Shown: positions 36,410 to 45,212, counted from the first letter of the stretch. The stretch is DNA of 64,000 nucleotides from Yoonia sp. G8-12 (GCF_038443675.1 NZ_CP151762.1:1984001-2048000); one strand, 5' to 3'. Numbers and translations are program-made. Notes: generated from the letters alone by a model not told the origin.

Positions 36410-38013
36410 TCAGTCGGTCACCGATATCACATGCCGGTTGAAGAACTGTAGGATATCACCGTCTTGCAGGGTTAATCCGCCATCCAGATTGGCACTGATA
36501 TAGGCCTTTGCGGGCCAATCAGTTGATCCGCTGGCGGTCCGGCCTTCGATATTTGGCAGGACAAACGCATCAAACTGGTCAAGCCGATTGCCCGCCACCG
36601 GCAGTGCGCCCGCCTCGTGGCCGTAGACAAAGCTTACCAAAGGTGTGACGCCCGTCAGGCCCAGCTTGCTGGCCGCCGGAAAGGGCACCAGATCATCGGT
36701 TTGGCCTGCGTAATCCGCTGGGCTGACCACGATGCCATTTGCCGATGTGAGTGTTTCAATCACCGTCGTGGCGGTTTCCCCCTCCCAGCGGACAAAGGGC
36801 AACATGCCGGCATAGAACCACTCCACATCAAAACTGGCGGCGGTGACGGCGACCTGCACCGTATGGTGGATCGCACCGGCGGTGATCGCGCGGCTGGTCT
36901 GGCAGGTCGCCAGCGGGCCGCTGCCGCCCCCTGCCAAGTTGAGGTTTCAACCATCGCGATGCGACGACCCACGCTCAGGCCATTGCCCGTCGTCGCAGGG
37001 GCCCAAGGCGTGCCATCCAGCTCAATGGACTGCGTATCCAACGTATCGCGACCGTGGGTCTGGCCGCCAACTTCGATGACATTGCCACCCACATCCAGCC
37101 GCGCGGCATACTCACGCTCTGACGCATAGTCGATAATGGCAAACGCCGGATACGTCGGGCGACTGTCCACGCGCCAATCCAAGGCACCGTCCGATGCAAT
37201 CCCGTTCATGTGGGTCGGCCCAGCCGTCCCGCTGACACCGCTGGCACGGGCGGCATAATACATGCCGCCAAATTGTACCTCGTCGCCCATCGCATAGGTC
37301 GTGTTAGGCGTCCAAAGAGGTGGCAAGATATGCGGATCAGCCAACGCGCCAGTGATCGCAACTGCCTCAACCATAATGGCCGCGCCACCTGGCGTGGCGG
37401 CACCGCCAAAGCTCAGGGTAACGGTGTGTTCATCAGTCAGGCCACTGGCCACCTTGATGGATTGGCGGCGGCTCAGATCAGTCGGCGCATAGCTGGAAAA
37501 GGCCTTAAAGCCCAAACCGGCAGGATCAGAGATCTCGTTCACTAGGCTCTGCGCACCATCAATCTCGACCTTCACGTATCCACCACTGGTCCGCCCGGTG
37601 TAGTTGATCCACATATCATAGGGCGCGTCACGGGCCACCTGCACCGTCGCATTAGCCCCGATTGATCCGGTGCTAATGGCACGGTTGCCGGTATAGCTGG
37701 CGGCAAACCCCGACCCCGATGTCTGCAACTGCGACCAACTGCCCGCCAATGTCATTTTCCCGACAGGATAGACATTGCGCAATTCAACCAGCTGGGTTTC
37801 ACGCCAGGACATCCGCATGCTGGGGTCGGTTTGATCCAGGCGCAGGCGGGCAGCGTGATGCGGGCCTACTTCGGTCCAGATGGTCAGGCCGCCTTCAAAT
37901 CCCGGGGCAAGGGCAACTGAACGGCCCCCGCCATGGGCAAAGAACGCAGCCAATGGCTGCGGCGCGGGCACGCGGCCCGGCCCCGCACCCGGCGAAAGCT
38001 CTAATCCAATCAT
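36410..38013 (-). CDS. ghsB: Putative GTA head spike fibre protein (GhsB-like; one-base frameshift)
   Basis: About 534 aa if one base is restored. ATG 38011-38013 (MIGLELSPGAG) starts two bases after the stop of the spike-base gene. Seen directly: a carbohydrate-binding-like beta domain (AISTGSIGANATVQVAR to SGGYVKVEIDG, about residues 100-220) and a phage-type module LWTPNTTYAMGDEVQFGGMYYAA. A long C-terminal part ends LQDGDILQFFNRH. The frame breaks at a run of five C on the plus strand (36927-36931); six would give TWQGGGSGPLATCQ. By position and architecture it resembles Rhodobacter capsulatus rcc01080, the GTA spike fibre that binds the capsule. The name is inferred from the neighbour and is the less certain of the two. 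Confidence 0.6.
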
Positions 38014-38015
38014 GC

Positions 38016-38273
38016 TCAGTACCACGCAACCAGTTGCGCAGTCGTCCCCGAAGCAAGCACACGTGCAGGGCGGATCGATAGCACAGCGCCCGCTGCCAGG
38101 TCATAGGACACGATTTCTCCGGCGGCATCCTGCATTGCGGCGGTGCCTGCAGTATTGACGTAAATCGCACGCGGGCGCACCGGCAGGTCGGATACATCAG
38201 AGGGCGCTATGACATAATGCGCCACGGCGGGCGAAGTCAGGTTCACGTAATCGGTGTCAAATGGATCAGGCAT
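38016..38273 (-). CDS. ghsA: Putative GTA head spike base protein (RCAP_Rcc01079 family, GhsA-like)
   Basis: 85 aa from ATG 38271-38273 (MPDPFDTDYVNLTSPA), preceded by GGAG. It has the pattern I know for the spike base family: DPF near the start, APSDVSDLPVRPRAIYVNTAGTA, an IRPARVLASGTT segment and a short C-terminus. In R. capsulatus the matching pair (rcc01079/rcc01080) forms spikes on GTA capsids. Here it precedes the larger fibre gene by two bases and follows an exopolysaccharide sugar transferase on the same strand. No other GTA structural gene is in the window. Confidence 0.72.
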   Translation of the reverse strand: MPDPFDTDYVNLTSPAVAHYVIAPSDVSDLPVRPRAIYVNTAGTAAMQDAAGEIVSYDLAAGAVLSIRPARVLASGTTAQLVAWY

Positions 38274-38367
38274 TCTCGGTCTCCAGTTAGGAATGAACCT
38301 CAATCCTTAACAACCAGAACTTACCAACCGCCTTCATCACCGTGCGAAGGGGCGCGCAACGGGCCGC

Positions 38368-39024
38368 CTACCGCCCCCTCTGCCCCGCAATCACACACAG
38401 CGTCCGCCACGCGATCCACAGATCAAACCTCAGGTTTGCATGAGCAATATAATAAAGATCAGCCGCCACCTTGCGCCTGATCCCTTCCATGCCATCCACA
38501 TAGCCGACCTCGGTTTGCGCAAACCCGCTGATCCCCGGCATGATCTGATGGCGCGCTGCATAACCGGGCACCTGTTCTTGATAGGTCAGCGCATGATCAT
38601 AAAGGTCCGGACGCGGCCCGATCAGGCTCATCTCTCCGCGCAAGACATTGAGAATCTGCGGAAGTTCATCAATCCGGCACTTGCGGATCAAGGCCCCAAG
38701 CGGCGCAATCCGGTCCTCTTCCAGCCCATCAAAAGCACCGCGCGTCTGTGTCACCACATGGCGCATTGAGCGGAATTTATAGGCCATAAAAGGTTTGCCC
38801 GCATACCCCATGCGCATCTGATAGTGCATCAAGGCACCACGATTGAACAAAGGGTTCAGCGCCAGCAATACGACAGCGATCACTGCCAAAACCGGCAACA
38901 GCAGCAATGCCAGCGCAGTGTCGAACCAAAGCTTGGACAGGCGCATCTGCCGCGCGGGCAATGTATCATTTTCCCACTCAGGCTTGACGATAAACTCTAA
39001 CATATCATCCCGATAATCGAACAT
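38368..39024 (-). CDS. Undecaprenyl-phosphate sugar transferase (ExoY/WbaP type)
   Basis: 218 aa from ATG 39022-39024 (MFDYRDDMLEF); an ATG at 39001 is an alternative. One N-terminal membrane helix (FDTALALLLLPVLAVIAVVLL), then the bacterial sugar-transferase core: YKFRSM, KCRIDELPQILNVLRGEMSLIGPRP and a C-terminal VRWGP-like block. It transfers the first sugar phosphate to the lipid carrier and so initiates the exopolysaccharide repeat unit. The spike-base gene lies 94 bp downstream on the same strand. Confidence 0.9.
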   Translation of the reverse strand: MFDYRDDMLEFIVKPEWENDTLPARQMRLSKLWFDTALALLLLPVLAVIAVVLLALNPLFNRGALMHYQMRMGYAGKPFMAYKFRSMRHVVTQTRGAFDGLEEDRIAPLGALIRKCRIDELPQILNVLRGEMSLIGPRPDLYDHALTYQEQVPGYAARHQIMPGISGFAQTEVGYVDGMEGIRRKVAADLYYIAHANLRFDLWIAWRTLCVIAGQRGR

Positions 39025-39173
39025 CGCAGACTGCACTCTCACAAACCAATATAGGCACAATGTATCATGCCCTTCGCTACCTCCCAGTTTTCACAAAGAA
39101 GGTTAAAGAGTGATTAAGGTAAAACTTAGTCGGAAAGATGGTCGCCCGCCGCGGCAAGCACCAAGTGTGCAAA

Positions 39174-39250
39174 TGGCGATCCGAGAAGGAATCGAACCCT
39201 CAACCTGCTGATTAGAAGTCAGCTGCTCTATCCAATTGAGCTATCGGACC
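39174..39250 (-). tRNA. tRNA-Arg (anticodon UCU)
   Basis: 77 nt cloverleaf on the minus strand. The 7-bp acceptor stem (GGTCCGA/TCGGATC) has one G-U pair, the anticodon stem GCTGA/TCAGC encloses loop CTTCTAA with anticodon TCT, the T arm contains GGTTCGAATCC, and the encoded 3' end is GCCA. It reads AGA codons. Confidence 0.97.
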
Positions 39251-39305
39251 GCGTGTGCTGGGTATGGCGCGGGGACAGGTGTTTTGGCAAGCCCAAAGGG
39301 CAAGT

Positions 39306-39617
39306 TTAGTGCGTCCAGGCACCACGGCGGTTGGTGGCAAAATTCTCGCCATAGCCGCCCGCTCGGATGTTGGCCTTACGTGATTTAGGCTCGCGCACAA
39401 CCGCATCAATGCCGTGATCGCGCGCGTATTCCAAAGCCGCCTCTTTGCTGTCGAATTCCAGCTTCACTTGTGCCTGGGTATCCGAAGACGAGGTCCAGCC
39501 CATCAGCGGATCAACTTCGCGGGCGGTCTCGGCCACATGCTCCAGCACCCAATGCTTTGTCTTGGCCGTGCCCGAGGACATGGCCGTTTTGGCTGGCTTG
39601 TAGATTCGTGCGCGCAT
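39306..39617 (-). CDS. ETC complex I subunit, NDUFS4-like
   Basis: 103 aa. RIYKPAKTAMSSGTAKTKHWVLEH is the family opening; PLMGWTSSSDTQAQVKLEF and RDHGIDAVVREP match the conserved core, and the protein ends with YGENFATNRRGAW. It is an accessory subunit of NADH:quinone oxidoreductase in alphaproteobacteria and mitochondria. It stands alone here, downstream of a tRNA gene on the same strand. Confidence 0.93.
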   Translation of the reverse strand: MRARIYKPAKTAMSSGTAKTKHWVLEHVAETAREVDPLMGWTSSSDTQAQVKLEFDSKEAALEYARDHGIDAVVREPKSRKANIRAGGYGENFATNRRGAWTH

Positions 39618-39716
39618 GTCAGCGTCTCCCTTGACTGGCCTCTATATGTGCAAACTGGCGCGCTGACGCAAGCATTTGCCACCAAACACCGCCAAATCTT
39701 CGCAAACTCTGGCAGC

Positions 39717-40952
39717 TTACGCCCACTCACCGCCCCGCATCACGGGCACGCGTTCACCTGTCTTGGTGATCCCGTCAATATCCACTGCGTCCGACCCCAT
39801 CATCCAGTCGACGTGAATGATGCTCTGATTGCCGCCCTTTTGCTTGATCTCCTCAGGCGATAACTCCGATCCGCCCTCAATCGTGTCGGCATAGCACTGG
39901 CCCAGCGCGATATGGCAGGATGCGTTTTCATCAAACAGCGTATTGTAAAACAATGTTCCCGACTGGCTGATCGGGCTGGAATGGGGCACCAACGCCACCT
40001 CGCCAATCCGGCTTGCGCCATCGTCGGTCTGCAACAGCGATTGCAACACATCCTCGCCTTTGCTGGCCGTCGCCTCGACAATGCGGCCCGCCTCAAAGCG
40101 CACGGCGATATCCTCTATCACACTGCCCTGATGCGCTAACGGCTTGGTTGCGGCGACCGTACCATCGACCTTATAGGCGTGCGGACAGGTGAAAACCTCT
40201 TCGGTCGGGATATTGGGCTGACAGGTCACACCGTTCAGCGCAGGCGACGCCCCACCTTTCCAGATATGCCCATCGGCCAGCCCCACCATCAGATCGGTGC
40301 CCGGCCCCGTATAATGCAGCGCCGAAAAGTTCTGTCCATTCAACCAATTCACCCGCTCTTTCAGTGTCGCAGTATGCGCCGCCCAATTCGCCACAGGATC
40401 ATCGCCCTCCAAACGCGAGGCCGCATAAATCGCATCCATCAACTTGCCCTGCGCCTCGTCCACCGGCAGATCAGGGTATACCTTCGCCGCCCATGCCGCC
40501 CCGGGATAGGCTACGATATTCCAGTTCACCTCAAACCCCACAATCGGCCCCATCGCGGGCTTGGCGGCAATCGACGTCGCCTTGCTCAGCCGCGCGACTT
40601 TTGCGGGGTCTTGGCCTGCCAAAAGCATTGGATCATCGCCGGTAATCGCCATGCGGGCAGCCCCGCCTTTAAAGGCCGCTGCCATCCCCTCAAAGAGCCA
40701 GTTCGGCGCACGATCAAAGCTTTCGTCAGGCGCATGTTCATAGCGGGCCAGCGTGATGGCATCATCATTGAAAAACGGCGTCACGATCCCCGCCCCCGCC
40801 TTATAGGCATGGACTGTAATCCGGCGCACCAGATCAAGCGCGGCCATGGGCGCAGTGATCACCAAATCCTGCCCGGGCTGCAGGTTCACGCCTGTGCGGA
40901 CGGCCACTTCGGCAAGACGGTCAAGTTTGACGGGATCGATATGGTCGGACAT
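39717..40952 (-). CDS. Aminopeptidase, peptidase family M29
   Basis: 411 aa from ATG 40950-40952 (MSDHIDPVKLDRLAEVA), after AGAGG; the longer frame to 41069 overlaps another gene. Family M29 signatures are NIPTEEVFTCPHAYKVDG, FDENASCHIALGQCY and NQSIIHVDWMMGS. These supply the two-metal site residues (Glu, His, Asp). Cytosolic, no signal peptide. Confidence 0.93.
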   Translation of the reverse strand: MSDHIDPVKLDRLAEVAVRTGVNLQPGQDLVITAPMAALDLVRRITVHAYKAGAGIVTPFFNDDAITLARYEHAPDESFDRAPNWLFEGMAAAFKGGAARMAITGDDPMLLAGQDPAKVARLSKATSIAAKPAMGPIVGFEVNWNIVAYPGAAWAAKVYPDLPVDEAQGKLMDAIYAASRLEGDDPVANWAAHTATLKERVNWLNGQNFSALHYTGPGTDLMVGLADGHIWKGGASPALNGVTCQPNIPTEEVFTCPHAYKVDGTVAATKPLAHQGSVIEDIAVRFEAGRIVEATASKGEDVLQSLLQTDDGASRIGEVALVPHSSPISQSGTLFYNTLFDENASCHIALGQCYADTIEGGSELSPEEIKQKGGNQSIIHVDWMMGSDAVDIDGITKTGERVPVMRGGEWA

Positions 40953-41019
40953 GGAGCACCTCTTTGTTTGAGCCGACACTATTGCGTGGCGCGCCAAGGT
41001 CAACCAACTGCGCAATGCG

Positions 41020-41448
41020 TCAAAATATCCGCTGTGCAGCACGGCGCACTTCAAACCCGCCACCTTCAAGGTTGGTGCATGTCACACCCGTACGTTCGGA
41101 ACGGCAGATGATCCCGTCAAGAATAGCGCGTCGGCCATAGGGCAACACATTGGACGTGACCGGCGCAGGAACAGGCGCGGTCACACAGACCAAAAAGCCG
41201 CGCCCGGTCTGGCCCAAACCGAACGTCGTTCCCCAATCGCCATCACAGGCCGCAGGCCGATTGGTATAGCTTTGCTGATCCACCCCCAGATCACAGCGAA
41301 CAGCCAATGGCACACCACGGGTCATTTCACAGCGAATGTTTCCGGAAGGCGATTGAAATGCGATATCGGGATCAGCCGCCCCACTGCTGCCCAGGGCAAC
41401 AAGCAAAAGCGCACAAACGCGCATGAAAGATGACCAAACCATACTCAT
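41020..41448 (-). CDS. Secreted hypothetical protein (DUF6636-like)
   Basis: 142 aa. Signal peptide MVWSSFMRVCALLLVALGSSGA with probable cleavage near residue 24. The mature part has FQSPSGNIRCEMTR, then paired cysteines in VRCDLG, AACDGDWG, FLVCVTA, IICRSE and VTCTNLEGG. The pattern fits small disulfide-bonded periplasmic proteins annotated DUF6636. Start at ATG 41448 or 41442. Its function is unknown. Confidence 0.6.
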   Translation of the reverse strand: MSMVWSSFMRVCALLLVALGSSGAADPDIAFQSPSGNIRCEMTRGVPLAVRCDLGVDQQSYTNRPAACDGDWGTTFGLGQTGRGFLVCVTAPVPAPVTSNVLPYGRRAILDGIICRSERTGVTCTNLEGGGFEVRRAAQRIF

Positions 41449-41614
41449 AACTGGGGCAGAGTTAGCATGATCCCTGTGGGAGTCAAAACGCGCATTATTG
41501 CCATTGCACATGCACAGCCGCCACATAACCCTCCTGACATGTCCTGTCAGCAGCCGCCCTTGAACCCCACCCCAAACACATCAACTATAGGGCAACCCCA
41601 AAGGACCGATCCAA

Positions 41615-43822
41615 ATGGCCTACGCCCAGACCGACAAACGCGAGATAGAACAATTTCTCGCCAACCCCGCCCCTGACGTCAAAACCCGCGAAAAGCTGGA
41701 AGGCGGCAAGCAATTCGTGCTGAGAACCGAATTCGAACCGGCGGGCGACCAGCCCACCGCGATCAAGGAACTCTCGGAAGGTATTCTGGCAGGCGAACGC
41801 GACCAAGTGCTCTTGGGGGCCACCGGTACCGGTAAAACCTTCACCATGGCCAAGATGATCGAGCAAACGCAGAGGCCCGCCATCATCCTTGCTCCCAACA
41901 AAACACTGGCCGCACAGCTATATGGCGAATTCAAGGGGTTCTTCCCCGACAATGCCGTCGAATACTTCGTCAGCTACTACGACTACTACCAACCCGAAGC
42001 CTACGTCGCCCGCTCGGACACCTATATCGAGAAAGAATCCCAGATCAACGAACAGATCGACCGGATGCGCCACTCTGCCACCCGCGCACTCCTGGAAAGG
42101 GACGATGTGATCATCGTGGCCTCCGTGTCGTGCATTTACGGTATCGGATCGGTCGAAACCTACGGCGCGATGACGCAGGATATCCACGTCGGCAACGATT
42201 ATGACCAACGCCAGATCATTGCCGACCTGATCGCCCAACAATACCGCCGCAACGACGCCGCCTTCCAGCGCGGCACCTTCCGCGTGCGCGGCGATAGCCT
42301 CGAGATTTGGCCCGCCCACTTGGATGACCGCGCCTGGAAACTGTCGTTCTTTGGTGAAGAACTGGAATCCATCACCGAGTTCGACCCGCTGACCGGCGAA
42401 AAAACCGCAACCTTCGACAAAGTGCGCGTCTACGCCAATTCGCACTACGTCACGCCAAAACCAACCATGCAGCAGGCCGTCATCGGCATCAAAAAGGAAC
42501 TGCGGATGCGGCTCGACCAACTGGTCGGCGAAGGCAAACTGCTCGAAGCACAAAGGCTTGAACAACGCACCAACTTTGACCTCGAAATGCTGGAAGCCAC
42601 AGGCGTGTGTAACGGCATTGAGAACTACTCGCGCTACCTCACGGGCCGCGCCCCGGGCGAACCACCGCCCACGCTTTTCGAATTCATCCCCGACAATGCC
42701 ATCGTCTTTGCCGACGAAAGCCACGTCAGCGTGCCGCAAATCGGCGGCATGTACAAAGGTGACTTCCGGCGCAAAATGACGCTCGCCGAGCACGGCTTCC
42801 GCCTGCCGTCCTGCATGGACAACCGCCCCCTGAAGTTTGAGGAATGGGACGCCATGCGCCCGCAATCCGTCTTCGTCTCGGCCACGCCCGCAGCATGGGA
42901 GCTGGAACAAACCGGTGGTATCTTTACTGAACAAATCATCCGCCCCACCGGTCTGATTGACCCGCAAATCGAAATTCGCCCCGTGGACATGCAGGTTGAC
43001 GACCTGCTGGATGAGGTGCGCCGCGTCGCCGCCGACGGGTTTCGCACGCTGGTGACAACGCTGACCAAACGCATGGCCGAAGACCTGACCGAATACATGC
43101 ACGAACAGGGGATCCGCGTGCGGTATATGCACTCGGACATCGACACGATTGAGCGGATCGAAATCCTGCGCGACCTGCGGCTGGGGGCCTTCGACGTCCT
43201 GATCGGCATCAACCTGCTGCGCGAGGGGCTCGACATCCCCGAATGTGGGCTGGTCGCGATTTTGGATGCGGACAAAGAAGGCTTCTTGCGCTCGGAAACC
43301 TCCCTCGTGCAAACCATCGGCCGTGCTGCGCGTAACGCCGAAGGCCGCGTCATCATGTACGCCGACCGGATCACCGGATCTATGGAACGCGCGATGAAAG
43401 AAACCGAACGCCGGCGCGTCAAACAACTCGCCTACAACGAAGAACACGGCATCACGCCGATGACGGTCAAAAAGAACGTCGAGGATATTCTGGCGGGCCT
43501 CTACAAAGGCGACGTGGACATGAACCGCGTCACCGCCAAAGTCGACAACCCGCTTGCGGGCGGCAACCTCGCCACCGTGCTGGAAGGGCTGCGCACCGAC
43601 ATGCGCAAAGCGGCAGAAAACCTCGAATTCGAAGAGGCCGCCCGCCTGCGGGATGAGGTCAAACGGCTGGAAACCGTCGAACTCACGATCTCCGACGACC
43701 CGCTGGCACGGCAGCAAGCCGTAGATAAGGCGGTCGATGATGCGCAGAAAGCGTCAGGGCGGAGTATGGGGGGACGCGGCGGCATGCGCGGCGGGAAGTC
43801 GCGGTATGGGGGGAAGCGGTGA
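41615..43822 (+). CDS. uvrB: Excinuclease ABC subunit B
   Basis: 735 aa UvrB, the helicase-like damage-verification subunit of nucleotide excision repair. Walker A GATGTGKT near residue 68, the beta-hairpin YYDYYQPEAYVA, helicase motifs DESHVS, LREGLDIPE and QTIGRAARN, and the C-terminal UVR domain with LEFEEAARLRDEVKRLE. It has a glycine/arginine tail. The stop is read through in the +1 direction by the next gene (GTGA), so that gene is translationally coupled. Confidence 0.97.
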   Translation: MAYAQTDKREIEQFLANPAPDVKTREKLEGGKQFVLRTEFEPAGDQPTAIKELSEGILAGERDQVLLGATGTGKTFTMAKMIEQTQRPAIILAPNKTLAAQLYGEFKGFFPDNAVEYFVSYYDYYQPEAYVARSDTYIEKESQINEQIDRMRHSATRALLERDDVIIVASVSCIYGIGSVETYGAMTQDIHVGNDYDQRQIIADLIAQQYRRNDAAFQRGTFRVRGDSLEIWPAHLDDRAWKLSFFGEELESITEFDPLTGEKTATFDKVRVYANSHYVTPKPTMQQAVIGIKKELRMRLDQLVGEGKLLEAQRLEQRTNFDLEMLEATGVCNGIENYSRYLTGRAPGEPPPTLFEFIPDNAIVFADESHVSVPQIGGMYKGDFRRKMTLAEHGFRLPSCMDNRPLKFEEWDAMRPQSVFVSATPAAWELEQTGGIFTEQIIRPTGLIDPQIEIRPVDMQVDDLLDEVRRVAADGFRTLVTTLTKRMAEDLTEYMHEQGIRVRYMHSDIDTIERIEILRDLRLGAFDVLIGINLLREGLDIPECGLVAILDADKEGFLRSETSLVQTIGRAARNAEGRVIMYADRITGSMERAMKETERRRVKQLAYNEEHGITPMTVKKNVEDILAGLYKGDVDMNRVTAKVDNPLAGGNLATVLEGLRTDMRKAAENLEFEEAARLRDEVKRLETVELTISDDPLARQQAVDKAVDDAQKASGRSMGGRGGMRGGKSRYGGKR

Positions 43823-44649
43823 CAAAGATCGCTTCGGTATCTTATGAATCAAAATGTATCGCTCAACTCTGTGCGATCGCAAAGAACGACAGAGGTGAAA
43901 TAGTTCGAAAGCGATGGAGCTCGGGTTTTTTCTGGCGGCGCGGCGATGTTCCCTTCCTAATCACTAATCGCCATTGTGTAACTGGCAGAGACGGATCAAA
44001 CGAACCGCTAAAGGATGGATTTGATCCCATCGCGCTTCATGTGTTCTTCCGTGTACCTCACGAACGCGTCGCCCATGACGCTCAAACGTATTCAAATCGA
44101 AGTATCGAATTTCATTTATGGAGAGATGACGAACCGGACTGGCAAGAACATCCGAAAGGCTCTTGCATTGATGTTGTCGCATTGAGGTTTTCTGATTTCC
44201 CCGATCAGATTCACTGCGTAAACGACAAGGAACAATATGATCATTGGCAACCAGAGGCTGGGACCGATTGTTTCATCGTAGGTTACCCCGAGGCACTTGG
44301 TGGTAGTGAAGGAACCCCAATTTGGAAGCGAGGTTCGATAGCTTCTGAACCTGAATTAGGCTTAGACGGAATGCCAGTATTTCTATGCGATTCAGCTACA
44401 CGCAAAGGGCTTTCAGGGGCGCCTGTTTTCGCGAAAATGTTGGGTAACTTTTCATCCGAAGGGCGCCCGTTTAGTGGAACTGCCTCGCCGCAATTCTTTG
44501 CTCACTGGACAAAGTTTCTCGGTGTTTATGCTGGTCGCGAAGGTGATGAGAAAGATGGCTTCCAACTTGGACGGGTATGGAAGGCATCAATACTCAGCGA
44601 TGTCCTGAATAACACAAACACACCTGAGAGTCCGTTTATTCGTAAATGA
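43819..44649 (+). CDS. Trypsin-like serine peptidase domain protein, lower GC
   Basis: 276 aa from GTG 43819 overlapping the uvrB stop. The triad is visible: His in ITNRHCV near residue 51, Asp in CIDVVALRF near 117 and Ser in RKGLSGAPVF near 198. No signal peptide, so probably cytoplasmic. The base composition is much richer in AT and less biased in codon use than the genes before and after, which suggests transfer. GTG start plus overlap means its expression depends on uvrB. Function unknown; cytoplasmic trypsin-like domains of this kind occur in bacterial defence and stress modules. Confidence 0.78.
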   Translation: MTKIASVSYESKCIAQLCAIAKNDRGEIVRKRWSSGFFWRRGDVPFLITNRHCVTGRDGSNEPLKDGFDPIALHVFFRVPHERVAHDAQTYSNRSIEFHLWRDDEPDWQEHPKGSCIDVVALRFSDFPDQIHCVNDKEQYDHWQPEAGTDCFIVGYPEALGGSEGTPIWKRGSIASEPELGLDGMPVFLCDSATRKGLSGAPVFAKMLGNFSSEGRPFSGTASPQFFAHWTKFLGVYAGREGDEKDGFQLGRVWKASILSDVLNNTNTPESPFIRK

Positions 44650-44655
44650 CCACGT

Positions 44656-44708
44656 GTAGGGTGGGTGAAACCTACGCGCCGCAACCCCGTGGGTTTCACC
44701 CACCCTAC
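44656..44708. repeat. Large palindrome R5 (GTAGGGTGGGTGAAACC type)
   Basis: 53 bp: arms of 21 bp with one mismatch and an 11-base loop CGCCGCAACCC. Nearly identical to R6, 366 bp away. It starts 7 bp after the protease stop; its right arm contains the TAG stop codon of the 66-aa gene on the minus strand. Confidence 0.9.
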
Positions 44709-44905
44709 CCCCGAGCAGTCAGCTGAAATAAAACAGCCAAAGTGACCCATGATCCGACAAAGACGATGGAAAGCTTTTTCTCCTCGGCTTCAAATCGACC
44801 AGATATGATGTTGAAAACCACTGAAGGTTTCTTAATGACTGTTAAAATTGCATAGAGTATTGCAAAAGCAGGGATGATGAAGATCAAAGTTAATAAGAGG
44901 TTCAT
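44705..44905 (-). CDS. Small two-helix membrane protein, unknown
   Basis: 66 aa: MNLLLTLIFIIPAFAILYAILTVIKK is one membrane helix, then a cytoplasmic or periplasmic loop with SGRFEAEEKK, and a second helix SIVFVGSWVTLAVLFQL. The gene lies in the low-GC patch between R5 and R6. Its stop codon TAG is provided by the R5 repeat, so the present C-terminus (LTARG) may be shorter than the ancestral one. No recognised family. Confidence 0.5.
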   Translation of the reverse strand: MNLLLTLIFIIPAFAILYAILTVIKKPSVVFNIISGRFEAEEKKLSIVFVGSWVTLAVLFQLTARG

Positions 44906-45021
44906 TGTCTACTCCGTTTTGAACTGCCAAAGAATCGTGCACTGTTTCTGTTTCTCGGTTCGCACAGAGGATCGGCCACCACGAGCTGAAAATTCAGTAG
45001 TGCAGCGCGTTTGCAGCAAAA

Positions 45022-45074
45022 GTAGGGTGGGTGAAACCCACGCGCCGCAACCCCGTGGGTTTCACCCACCCTAC
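45022..45074. repeat. Large palindrome R6
   Basis: Perfect 21-bp arms (GTAGGGTGGGTGAAACCCACG and its complement) around the same 11-base loop as R5. The second copy of the pair that brackets the 66-aa gene. Confidence 0.92.
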
Positions 45075-45083
45075 CATCACGCC

Positions 45084-45104
45084 GTCCCGGACCTGATCCG
45101 GGAC
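45084..45104. repeat. Palindrome GTCCCGGA-N5-TCCGGGAC
   Basis: 8-bp perfect arms with a CCTGA centre, ten bases after R6. This motif is a common dispersed repeat in alphaproteobacterial genomes. Confidence 0.65.
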
Positions 45105-45173
45105 CTCAACGCCCCCAAACCTTAACACCCCATTCACACATCCCACCGCACGCGGCCTTAACCCACCCAAGCC

Positions 45174-45212
45174 GTACACCGTGTACATACGCATTGTGTA
45201 CGGGTTGTGTAC
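45174..45212. promoter_or_regulatory. Clustered GTGTAC motifs with a 13-bp palindrome
   Basis: GTACAC-C-GTGTAC at 45174-45186 is a perfect palindrome; two more GTGTAC copies follow at 45196 and 45207. The spacings are 15 and 11 bp. It may be an operator for the gene starting at 45356, but it lies about 145 bp upstream and no regulator is known to me for it. Confidence 0.4.

Noticed and set aside
36410..38013. A secreted EPS lyase or adhesin
   Set aside because: No signal peptide or lyase motif is visible; the two-base spacing to the spike-base-like gene favours a phage-type structural protein, though this stays open.
41918..43717. A 599-codon open frame on the minus strand opposite uvrB
   Set aside because: It lies wholly antisense to a well-conserved uvrB and its protein has no recognisable motif; such long antisense frames are common in GC-rich DNA.
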